Shown one piece after another: positions 1 to 7,700 of a stretch of DNA of 8,341 nt. Within the stretch, counting starts at the first letter, position 1. Each line of letters begins with the position of its first letter. The stretch is from assembly GCA_000433735.1 (NCBI GenBank), contig HF998274.1:4918-13258 (forward strand). The letters run 5' to 3'. The notes beneath the pieces are model-generated. The model saw only the letters and a list, made by a program, of their open reading frames with translations. It did no database searches and was not told the origin of the DNA. The position numbers were made by a program, and so were the translations under genes. This DNA is from Clostridium sp. CAG:167. GTDB lineage: Bacteria; Bacillota; Clostridia; Lachnospirales; Lachnospiraceae.

Positions 1-2153
1 GCATTCCTGTTGTTATGGCTGTCAACATGATGGATGTTGTAAGAAAAAATGGCGACAAGATCCACATTGACTCTTTGAGTAAAAAACTCGGCTGTGAAGT
101 AGTTGAGATTTCTGCACTGAAAGGTGAAGGTCTTGAAAAAGTATCTGCCAAAGCCATCGCAGCAGCGAAGAAGGCTAAGAACACAATCGTTCACAAGTTT
201 GATGAAAAAGTTGAACAGCACATCGAGAGTGTGGAAGAACGTCTGGGAAGTGATGTGGCAGAAGAGCAGAAGAGATTTTTCGCGATCAAACTTCTGGAGC
301 GGGACGATAAGATCGCAGATCAGATGAAGAGCGTGCCGGATGTATCCGATGAGATCGCAGCATTGGAAAAAGAATTTGATGATGATACCGAGAGCATTAT
401 TACTAACGAGCGTTATACATACATTACATCTATCATTGACTCTTGCTGCACAAAAGCATCCAAGAACAAATTGACGATTTCTGATAAAATTGATAAAGTA
501 GTAACAAACCGTTTCGCAGCACTGCCTATTTTTGCTGTGATCATGTTCATTGTATACTATGTATCTGTAACAACCGTGGGAACCTGGGCAACAGACTGGG
601 CAAATGATGGTGTGTTTGGAGATGGATGGCATCTCTTTGGTATCGGTGGCAGTGCGTATGAAGAAGCAGCGGATAACTACAGTCAGGCAACCAATGCACT
701 GGATGCGTATGGCGTGCTGGTAACCGATGATGAAGATGCTGTGGATGCAGACGCAACGCAGAAAAACATCGATGCGTTCAAAGCACCATCCGAAGACAAA
801 GTTTCTTATGAAGTAGAGGATGAGGAAACTCTGGCTGATGACAACATTGATGTATATTATGATAAAGTACCGGACGGTGCAGATGAAGAGACAACCAATG
901 GAATGTCTTATCTGGACGCAGTTCAGTATGTAAAAGACAATGGCTTTGACGAGCCGGATCCGGCTTCTTACGGAGTATGGGTACCTGGCATCCCGGGATT
1001 GATCGAAAAAGGTCTGGACGCTGTCGGATGTGCAGACTGGCTTCACGGACTGATCATCGATGGTATTGTAGCCGGTGTTGGTGCCGTGCTTGGATTTGTG
1101 CCGCAGATGCTTGTATTGTTTATTTTCCTTGCTTTCCTGGAGGCATGTGGATATATGGCTCGTATCGCATTTATCATGGACCGTATTTTCCGTCGCTTTG
1201 GATTGTCAGGTAAATCCTTCATCCCAATGCTGATCGGATCCGGATGTGGTGTTCCTGGTATCATGGCATCCCGAACCATTGAGAGCGACCGCGACCGAAA
1301 GATCACGATCATGACTACAACCTTTATTCCTTGTGGAGCAAAACTTCCATTTATCGCCATGGTAGCAGGTGCTATCTTCGGCGGTGCATCCTGGGTAGCG
1401 CCATCTGCTTACTTCCTGGGTATTGGAGCAATTATCGTTTCTGGTATTATTTTGAAAAAGACAAAATTGTTTGCTGGTGATCCGGCACCATTCGTTATGG
1501 AACTGCCTGCTTATCATCTTCCTACAGTAGGAACCGTTCTTCGCAGCATGTGGGAGCGTGGCTGGAGTTTCATCAAGAGAGCAGGAACCATCATCCTTTT
1601 GTCAACGATCATTATCTGGTTTACAACATACTTCGGCTGGGTAGAAGGAAGTTTCCAGATGCTTGCTGAAGATCAGATCGAGTACAGTATCCTGGCTCGT
1701 ATCGGTAAGTGCATTGCATGGCTGTTTGCACCTCTCGGATGGGGTAACTGGCAGGCAACCGTGGCATCTGTCACAGGTCTGGTAGCAAAAGAGAACATCG
1801 TTGCAACCATGGGTATTCTGTATGGCGGCGGAGACACTTCTGTCTATGCAACCATGGCTTCCCAGTTTACAGCAGTAACAGGATATGCTTTCCTGACATT
1901 CAACCTTTTGTGTGCACCATGTTTCGCAGCAATGGGTGCGATCAAGAGAGAGATGAACAACACCAAATGGTTCTTTACAGCCATTGGATATCAGTGTGGA
2001 TTTGCTTATATCATCGCATTGATCGTAAACGGAATCGGCGGTATGTTCACAGGAGCATTCAGTGTATGGTCTGTCGTAGCGATTCTTCTGGCTGTTTCGC
2101 TGATTTATCTGCTGGCTCGTCCGTATAAAAAGGCGAATACTTTGAAAATGTAA
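1..2153 (+). CDS. feoB: Ferrous iron transporter FeoB, 5'-truncated by the window edge
   Basis: This is the GTP-driven Fe2+ importer of the cytoplasmic membrane. The reading frame is open to the left edge (frame from base 3, IPVVMAVNMMD), so the G1-G3 GTPase motifs lie outside; the ATG at 15 is an internal Met, not the start. Numbering from that Met, 712 residues are visible: G4 motif NMMD (4-7), G5 SALKG (33-37), a charged helical regulatory domain (about 55-125), then the membrane domain from about 166 to 702. The gate motifs carry the three conserved cysteines: GSGCGVPGIMASRT (C411), FIPCGAKLP (C440) and CAPCFAAMGA (C636). Residues about 212-318, between the first and second membrane helices, form an acidic insert absent from the E. 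coli-type protein. With the missing N terminus the protein would be roughly 830 residues. The stop is TAA at 2151. It is followed 31 bases later by the FeoB-associated small gene. Confidence 0.97.
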   Translation, partial: IPVVMAVNMMDVVRKNGDKIHIDSLSKKLGCEVVEISALKGEGLEKVSAKAIAAAKKAKNTIVHKFDEKVEQHIESVEERLGSDVAEEQKRFFAIKLLERDDKIADQMKSVPDVSDEIAALEKEFDDDTESIITNERYTYITSIIDSCCTKASKNKLTISDKIDKVVTNRFAALPIFAVIMFIVYYVSVTTVGTWATDWANDGVFGDGWHLFGIGGSAYEEAADNYSQATNALDAYGVLVTDDEDAVDADATQKNIDAFKAPSEDKVSYEVEDEETLADDNIDVYYDKVPDGADEETTNGMSYLDAVQYVKDNGFDEPDPASYGVWVPGIPGLIEKGLDAVGCADWLHGLIIDGIVAGVGAVLGFVPQMLVLFIFLAFLEACGYMARIAFIMDRIFRRFGLSGKSFIPMLIGSGCGVPGIMASRTIESDRDRKITIMTTTFIPCGAKLPFIAMVAGAIFGGASWVAPSAYFLGIGAIIVSGIILKKTKLFAGDPAPFVMELPAYHLPTVGTVLRSMWERGWSFIKRAGTIILLSTIIIWFTTYFGWVEGSFQMLAEDQIEYSILARIGKCIAWLFAPLGWGNWQATVASVTGLVAKENIVATMGILYGGGDTSVYATMASQFTAVTGYAFLTFNLLCAPCFAAMGAIKREMNNTKWFFTAIGYQCGFAYIIALIVNGIGGMFTGAFSVWSVVAILLAVSLIYLLARPYKKANTLKM

Positions 2154-2169
2154 GATCCTGCTTGAAAAT

Positions 2170-2179
2170 AGGAGGTGAT
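2170..2179 (+). promoter_or_regulatory. Near-perfect ribosome binding site for the small Cys-rich gene
   Basis: AGGAGGTGAT is fully complementary to the usual 3' end of 16S rRNA in Firmicutes. GGAGG ends nine bases before the ATG at 2185. It confirms that the very short downstream reading frame is a real, strongly translated gene. Confidence 0.85.
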
Positions 2180-2184
2180 AAGGG

Positions 2185-2319
2185 ATGGGAACAGTTTTAG
2201 TATGTGCGGTCTTAGTATTGATCGTAGGTGCCATTGTGTACAAAATGGTAAAGGACAAAAAAAGCGGAAAGTCGCCACGCTGTAGTGGTGACTGCAGCAA
2301 ATGTCACGGATGTCATTAA
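2185..2319 (+). CDS. FeoB-associated Cys-rich membrane peptide (44 aa)
   Basis: This is a 44-residue protein. Residues 2-20 form a single hydrophobic membrane segment (GTVLVCAVLVLIVGAIVY), followed by a lysine-rich juxtamembrane stretch (KMVKDKKSGK). A C-terminal cysteine cluster follows, CSGDCSKCHGCH, with C33, C37, C40 and C43 and two histidines (C-x3-C-x2-C-x2-C-H). This layout and the position right after feoB match the family known as FeoB-associated Cys-rich membrane proteins. Its biochemical role is not established; a metal-binding or FeoB-partner function comparable to FeoC is an inference from the Cys cluster and the genetic linkage. By the positive-inside rule the Lys-rich segment and Cys tail probably face the cytoplasm, where FeoB delivers Fe2+. 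The start is set by the excellent upstream ribosome binding site. It is probably co-transcribed with feoB (31-base gap), and the unit ends in the hairpin at 2343-2385. Confidence 0.9.
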   Translation: MGTVLVCAVLVLIVGAIVYKMVKDKKSGKSPRCSGDCSKCHGCH

Positions 2320-2342
2320 CACTTGAAATATAATATGAATAT

Positions 2343-2385
2343 AAAAAATGGAAAGTTTTTCTTAAGAGGAAACTTTCCATTTTTT
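2343..2385 (+). terminator. Rho-independent terminator of the feo unit, possibly bidirectional
   Basis: A perfect 16-bp inverted repeat pairs 2343-2358 (AAAAAATGGAAAGTTT) with 2370-2385 (AAACTTTCCATTTTTT) around an 11-base loop. The GC-containing core is TGGAAAG/CTTTCCA. On the plus strand the T tract trails the hairpin. The matching A tract on the other side would give a T tract on the minus strand too, though no minus-strand gene is seen nearby. It separates the iron uptake genes from the c-di-GMP gene. Confidence 0.85.
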
Positions 2386-2387
2386 GC

Positions 2388-2416
2388 TTTCTTTTTTCCA
2401 TGAAATGAGGTAAAAT
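2388..2416 (+). promoter_or_regulatory. Candidate sigma-A type promoter for the PDE-trpF-surface protein unit
   Basis: TAAAAT at 2411-2416 is a fair -10 box. TTTCTT at 2388-2393, 17 bases upstream, is a weak -35 match within a T-rich stretch. The position is logical, directly after the feo terminator and before the next gene. It would place the transcription start near 2422-2424 and leave a leader of about 34 bases before the ATG at 2457. No riboswitch-like fold fits in this short leader. The call rests on weak consensus matches. Confidence 0.3.
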
Positions 2417-2442
2417 GTAAGTGATATTTAAGACGCAAAAAA

Positions 2443-2449
2443 AGAGGTG
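2443..2449 (+). promoter_or_regulatory. Ribosome binding site that supports the ATG start at 2457
   Basis: AGAGGTG lies at 2443-2449, and its GAGG ends nine bases before ATG 2457. An in-frame GTG at 2421 also has a GAGG (2407-2410) at usable distance and would add 12 residues. However, it would overlap or precede the transcription start implied by the candidate -10 box at 2411-2416. ATG 2457 is therefore preferred. Confidence 0.6.
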
Positions 2450-2456
2450 TTTGGGG

Positions 2457-4127
2457 ATGAAAAAACAGAAATTTAATTTTGAATATTTAGTGGATGTAGT
2501 AAATGGCTTTTCCCCTTGTATGAATGATTATTTGTATGTGTATGATCTGAAGAATGATACATATTTTATAACGGAATCTGCGTTAGAGCGATTCAGACTT
2601 CCGGGAAACTTATTTCACAATGTGGTAGAGAGCCATGCATTATTTACCTATCCGGATGATGTACCGATGTTACAGGACGATCTGGGCAAGCTGCTGCGGG
2701 GAGAACAGAAGATGCACGACTTGAGATACCGCTGGCTCAGCAAGGAAGGAGAGCCTATCTGGATCAACTGCAAGGGAAGGATCCTGGCAGACGAAGAGGG
2801 CGAAGCGGCGTTTCTGGTTGGCTGTATCAATGAGATTGGAAGACGACAGGAAGCGGACAATGTGTCAGGACTGTTGGGAGAAAATCTTCTTAAAGAGTAT
2901 TGGCCGAATATGATCAGTGAGTATCCGGTAGCACTTCTGCGCATTGGTATTGACGGATTTAAAGAGATTAATGAAAGACTTGGCACTGAATATGGAGATA
3001 TGGTATTGAAAGAAGTGGCCAAGAGCATAGAGCAGTGTCTGGAAGAAGGACAGAGTGTATTCCGTCTGTTCGCAGATGAATTTTTAGTAGTGGATGTAAA
3101 GCATGATTCGGTTGAAGAACTGGCGGATCTGTACGATCAGGTAAGAAAGAGTATTGATGTGCTGCTGACGCTGCATCATTATGAAGTTTTGTATACCATA
3201 TCCGGTGGCATTACCCAGGGGGATGCGGTGGATGCGGATTACATGAAGACTATGAAGTATTCGGAATTTGCCCTGCAGGAGGCGAAGCGCCGTGGAAAGA
3301 ATCAAGTGTATTTGTATGAAAAACAGGATTATGAAGACTGGCGCAAAAAGCGTAATCTTATGAATATGCTGAGACGGTGTGTGACAGATGGATTTAAGGG
3401 ATTCCATTTATATTTCCAGCCGATTATTTCCAAGGATGAGGACCTTCTGTATTCAGAGGCACTGCTGCGGTTTCAGGATGAGGATGGCACATGGATCTCA
3501 CCGGTAGAGGTGATCCCTTTGCTGGAGGAGAGCGGTCTGATCATTCCGGTAGGAAAGTGGGTCATGGAACAGGCTTTTACCTGTTGCAGAGAATTCCAGA
3601 AATACAGGAAAGACTATAAAGTGTCTATCAATGTATCATATATACAGATTTTGAAGAGCCCGATCTGTACGGATCTGTTGGAGGCGGTACATAAGGCCGG
3701 CATTACCCCGGACAGCGTAGTTATTGAACTGACAGAAAGCGGCTATCTGGAAAAAAGCAAGGCGGTTGTCAGTGCGTGGAACAAGTTAAAGGAATACGGG
3801 TTCCGCATTGCTGTGGATGATTTTGGTACAGGATATTCCAATTTGCAGAATATCGGAGAACTGGGACCGAATATAGTAAAGATTGATCGTACTTTTACCA
3901 TGAAGGCACTGAGCAATGAGTATGAGAGCGAGTTGTTAAAGCATATTATCTATATGGTACACAGTATCCAGTTGGTGGTAGTCATTGAGGGCATTGAGAC
4001 CAGTCAGGAACTGGTCCGTATCCGGGAGATGGATCCGGATTATATACAGGGTTATTATTACAGTAAGCCATGCAGTGGCGCAGAGTTTTGTGATAAATTT
4101 ATTGTGAGCAAAGAAGGGAAAGTGTGA
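2457..4127 (+). CDS. PAS-GGDEF(degenerate)-EAL protein, probable c-di-GMP phosphodiesterase
   Basis: This 556-residue protein has no obvious membrane segment, so it is predicted to be cytoplasmic. Numbering from ATG 2457: a PAS-like sensor domain (about 24-129, with the typical YRWLSKEGEPIWINCKGR strand pair), a GGDEF domain (about 148-288) and an EAL domain (about 303-548). The cyclase signature reads FADEF (205-209) instead of GGDEF and no RxxD inhibitory site is seen just upstream, so diguanylate cyclase activity is unlikely. The EAL domain keeps every expected metal-binding and catalytic element: EALLR (E334), INVS (N392), ELTES (E424/E427), DDFGTGYS (D454, D455), VKID (K475), EGIE (E511) and QGYYYSKP (Q531). 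The inferred activity is hydrolysis of c-di-GMP to pGpG. The PAS domain and the degenerate GGDEF, which may bind GTP allosterically as in some related proteins, would control it. The stop overlaps the trpF start, so the genes are likely translationally coupled. A longer form from GTG 2421 is possible. Confidence 0.93.
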   Translation: MKKQKFNFEYLVDVVNGFSPCMNDYLYVYDLKNDTYFITESALERFRLPGNLFHNVVESHALFTYPDDVPMLQDDLGKLLRGEQKMHDLRYRWLSKEGEPIWINCKGRILADEEGEAAFLVGCINEIGRRQEADNVSGLLGENLLKEYWPNMISEYPVALLRIGIDGFKEINERLGTEYGDMVLKEVAKSIEQCLEEGQSVFRLFADEFLVVDVKHDSVEELADLYDQVRKSIDVLLTLHHYEVLYTISGGITQGDAVDADYMKTMKYSEFALQEAKRRGKNQVYLYEKQDYEDWRKKRNLMNMLRRCVTDGFKGFHLYFQPIISKDEDLLYSEALLRFQDEDGTWISPVEVIPLLEESGLIIPVGKWVMEQAFTCCREFQKYRKDYKVSINVSYIQILKSPICTDLLEAVHKAGITPDSVVIELTESGYLEKSKAVVSAWNKLKEYGFRIAVDDFGTGYSNLQNIGELGPNIVKIDRTFTMKALSNEYESELLKHIIYMVHSIQLVVVIEGIETSQELVRIREMDPDYIQGYYYSKPCSGAEFCDKFIVSKEGKV

Positions 4128-4732
4128 AGCGAGTTAAGATTTGTGGAATTACAGGAGAACAGGAGATTGAATGGCTGAATGAGTACAAACCGGATTTTGC
4201 CGGTTTTGTGCTCTTTTTCCCTAAAAGCCGCCGGAATATTGAACTGGAAAAGGCGGCAGAATTGATCCGGCTGCTTTCGCCGGACATTGAGACGGTGGCC
4301 GTTGCGGTAAAACCTACGGCAGAGCAGGTAAAAGCCATCAAAGGAGCGGGCTTTGATTATATACAGATTCACGGTGAGGTACCAGATGAGGTGCTTCAGG
4401 CAGCAGATCTGAAAATATGGAAAGCATTTAATGTGACAGATCTTTCGGAATTTGACCGATATAATAAGAGAAAGGAAATCTGTGGATTTGTACTGGACGC
4501 TGCAGCACCGGGAAGCGGACAGGTTTTTGAATGGGATCTTCTGAAGAAATTGCCGGAGACTGATAAAATGAAACTGCTGGCAGGGGGCTTAGATCCTGAA
4601 AATGTAGAGCAGGCGCTGATGCTGAAAGGTATTGATGGTGTGGATACCAGTTCCGGTGTTGAGAAAGAGGATGGAAAGGGTAAAGACCGAAAGAAAATAG
4701 AGTTGTTTATTGAAAAAGTAAGGGAATGGTGA
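4124..4732 (+). CDS. trpF: Phosphoribosylanthranilate isomerase (TrpF)
   Basis: This enzyme of tryptophan biosynthesis converts N-(5-phosphoribosyl)anthranilate to the carboxyphenylamino-deoxyribulose phosphate. It is a cytoplasmic TIM barrel. The 202-residue length is normal for a monofunctional TrpF. Visible motifs in order are VKICGIT (catalytic Cys7), FFPKSRR (R36), QIHG (81-84), FVLDA (catalytic Asp125), GSGQVFEW (130-137), LAGGLDPENV (152-161) and GVDTSSGVE (172-180), the last two being phosphate-binding loops. The VGVF-N strand after the first third is replaced by AVAVKPT, a mild departure. The start codon is GTG at 4124, giving a GTGA four-base overlap with the upstream stop; a purine-rich AAGAAGGGAAA precedes it. 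No other trp gene is visible beside it, so it appears detached from a trp operon, although the right flank beyond the surface protein is unseen. It is four bases upstream of the surface protein gene. Confidence 0.94.
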   Translation: MKRVKICGITGEQEIEWLNEYKPDFAGFVLFFPKSRRNIELEKAAELIRLLSPDIETVAVAVKPTAEQVKAIKGAGFDYIQIHGEVPDEVLQAADLKIWKAFNVTDLSEFDRYNKRKEICGFVLDAAAPGSGQVFEWDLLKKLPETDKMKLLAGGLDPENVEQALMLKGIDGVDTSSGVEKEDGKGKDRKKIELFIEKVREW

Positions 4733-4736
4733 TGAT

Positions 4737-7700
4737 ATGAAGGATCAGTGGAAAAAATGGAGAGAGAAGATGCTTAGCCTGTGGCAGGGAAAAACGGGTA
4801 AAGCGGCAGCGGGACTGGCTTTTGCGGTAGTTGCCTGTCTTGGACTTTTTGTGGTGCTTCCATCTTTGGCGGAAGAAGGTGGCAGCCATGACGGTGTGGA
4901 GATCATAAATGTTACAGAGACGCCAGAAGCATCTGAAACACCGGCGGCAGAGGAGACGGAAGAACCGGAACCGGAGACAGAGACGGAAGAACCGGTCATT
5001 ACGAAAGAGCCGGAAGCAACACCGGCAGAGACGGAAAAAGCCGAGAAAGCAGAAGATAAGGCAGAGGTCTCCCAGACACCGGAAGCAGAGACAACACCGG
5101 AGACGAAGAAGAATGAGACATCCCAGTGGCAGAGTGAAACGATCAAGAAGAGGGCGGCGGCGAATCAGCCGGCTAAGCAGTCTGCGGTAGCGGAACCGGT
5201 CATAAAGACGCAGCCACAGGATCTGCAGGTGGATTATAAAGCCATTGACAGCACAACCAAACTCAGTGTTGAGACAGAAGCGGTGGACAGTGATGTGATC
5301 TTGTCTTACCAGTGGTACTGTGACGGAGAAAAGATCAGTGGACCGGCAGCAAAAGAACGGGAGTTCATAGTAGATGAAGATCTGAATGCCGGAAAGTATG
5401 ATTATTATTGTCAGGTAACGGCAACCGATGTGGAAGATGAGAACAATCAGGCATCTGTAAAGTCCAGTCATGCTACGGTTACAGTCAACAAGATCGCACC
5501 ATCTAAGGATCAGTTTGTTTATAAAATAGAGAACCAGTATTATTACACAGCGGAAGCCCAGGCCATTGATATTTCTGTCAAGAGCGGTATTGAGGGAATG
5601 GGTTCTGTGCGGATCAGTACATGGAAAGGCGGTCAGCAGACGAGTTTTTTGACGCCGGGAACTTACGATCTGCGAATTACGGTGTCAGAGGGAACGAACT
5701 ACAAAAAAGACGAATTTCCGCTGACTGAGACGGCTACTATCAAGCAGATCACACCAAGCGTATCCTATTCCATTCAGGGTGTGAAAGGAAACAAAGTAGA
5801 TGGGATGCAGTGGTATACAGGAAATGTTTCTCTGAAAGCACCAAGCGGTTACAAGATTGCTGCTGAAGAGACAGGAGATTACCAGGATGCCATTGTGTGC
5901 GATACGGAAAGCACTACATCCCAGATTGATGTGGCGCCAGAAGAGGTGTATCTGAAACAGACTTCCACCGGAGCAGTAACAAAGCCATACAGCGTGGATG
6001 CGTTTGCCATTGATAAGACAGATCCGACCGGTACATTTTCCGTGGACACAGATACATGGAGTGCGGCACTGAACCAGTTGACTTTTGGAAGATTTTTCAA
6101 AGATACCGTTACGGTTACTTTAAATGCCAGTGATCCTCAGAGTGAGTCGGATCAGCTGAAATGTTATCTTCTGGTATCGGCAGGGGAGAAAGGTATCCCA
6201 GCCGCAAATCTGCCGAAGCAGTCATGGGGAAGCGAACGCACCTCGGTTAATGTAAGTGATGCAGCAAAATTTGTTGTATACGGCAAGATTGTAGATGTGT
6301 CAGGAAGAACGGTTTATGTATCTTCTGACGGTATTGTCATCGACAGTGAAAGTCCGGTTATTACTTGCGAAGGCAAGACACTGCAGGATACTTATATTGC
6401 AGATGAAAAGACTTTTCAGGTAGCAGATGACAATCTGGATTCTATTTCTTACCAGCCTCAGGGTGGCACAAAACAGACCATCAAAGATAAAGATACATTT
6501 ACTCTTACCAGCCCGTCCCAGACCGGAGCTTCTACCCAGTATGAAGTCAGTGCGGTAGACCGGGCAGGAAATGAGACGAAAGTTACCATTACCATGGTGA
6601 ACCCGGTAGATGATTTTGATGTGAAGGCTATGGATTTTGGAACCGTTACTTACGGATATGATAACAGCAGTCAGGAACAGGCGATGAACATTGTTCTGAA
6701 TGCCAAGTATAATGTGGATTATCAGCCAAAGATCGTCAGCGTAGAGCCGATTGTCCAGGATGAAAAGAGTTATTTTGAGACGGTGCTGCAGGAAGATGGT
6801 TCTTACAAGATCCGACCGGTGGCAGGACTTCATACCGGTACTTATACCCAGCAGATCCGTGTGAATTATGAGGGAGAACGGGCGCAGTCAACTACCAAGT
6901 TTTCATGTACGATGACAGTAGACAGAGCAACGTTGATGGCAGCCTATGAAGGACATCAGGTGTACTACAACACTATCCCGGATTTTACAGATCATGTGAA
7001 AGTAACGGGATTTGTCAACGGAGATACACAGGAGTCTCTGATGACCAGTGAAAAAGATGCTTTCAGTGAAGCACTGAAAGTGGCATTTACAGGCCGGGCA
7101 ACCAGAGAGGCGTACTACGATCTGGCACCGGCAGGTGGTACCTTAAAAGATTACAAGATCCAGGCGGCTACCGGTACATTGACGGTTGTGCGCAGGGATG
7201 CAGCCAAAGGAAAAGAATACAAACTCCAGGGAACAGAAGGTAATAATGACTGGTACACATCCAATGTGTCGATTCAGGCAGGTGCCGCCGGCAAAGAGGC
7301 AGCCCAGGGATATCTTATCAGTACCAGTGAGAATCCGGATTCCTTTGCAGATACGATTTATTCGCCAGATGACTGGCAGAAGGAAACAACGGTTTCCGGC
7401 AGTGCTGTTTCTTTCTACATCATGAACAAAGAAACCGGAGAGATTTTTAACCAGTCTACAGAGACCGTTAAAATCGATAAAACAGCACCATATCTGGCAG
7501 AGGGCCAGGGAATGAAAATAGCCTCCAGCCTGTGGAGAGAATTTTTGAATGGAATCACATTTAATAAGTTTTTCAACGACACCATTGCGGTGGAGATCAC
7601 CGGTTCGGATGCACTGAGCGGACTGGATGAAGATGGCATACAGTATTATGTTTCATCCAAAGCTTTGACCCAGAGTCAGCTGCAGAAGGTGGCATGGGAA

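Noticed and set aside
15..17. ATG at 15 as the start of feoB
   Set aside because: The frame continues to the left edge with conserved residues (IPVV) just before the G4 motif NMMD. Starting here would lack the G1-G3 motifs that every functional FeoB has.
1043..1517. Minus-strand frames inside feoB
   Set aside because: They are shadows of the strongly conserved gate motifs region and match nothing recognisable.
1602..2300. Long minus-strand open frame opposite the end of feoB
   Set aside because: It lies antisense to clearly conserved FeoB membrane helices, has a Cys/His/Ser-rich composition without domains, and has no ribosome binding site logic. It is a shadow of feoB.
2320..2456. Riboswitch (for example c-di-GMP type) upstream of the PDE gene
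   Set aside because: The 137-base gap is mostly the feo terminator plus a short leader of about 34 bases after the candidate promoter. No room or conserved riboswitch core is seen.
4827..4838. Possible lipobox VVAC (residues 31-34) in the surface protein, suggesting a lipoprotein
   Set aside because: The Cys sits in the middle of the hydrophobic segment, with LGLFVVLP following it, whereas a lipobox Cys should end the hydrophobic region. A membrane anchor or a cut after PSLA fits better.
4909..5190. Plus-strand Arg/Gln-rich 93-residue frame
   Set aside because: It is an out-of-frame reading of the Glu/Pro/Thr stalk. The Arg/Gln/Lys bias follows directly from the repeated codons.
4707..5471. 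Minus-strand frames rich in Arg/Leu/Cys/Phe or Ser/Val opposite the surface protein start
   Set aside because: Their low-complexity composition is the mirror of the GAG/ACG/CCG-rich stalk codons. They also cross the trpF end and the new gene start, which are both well supported on the plus strand.
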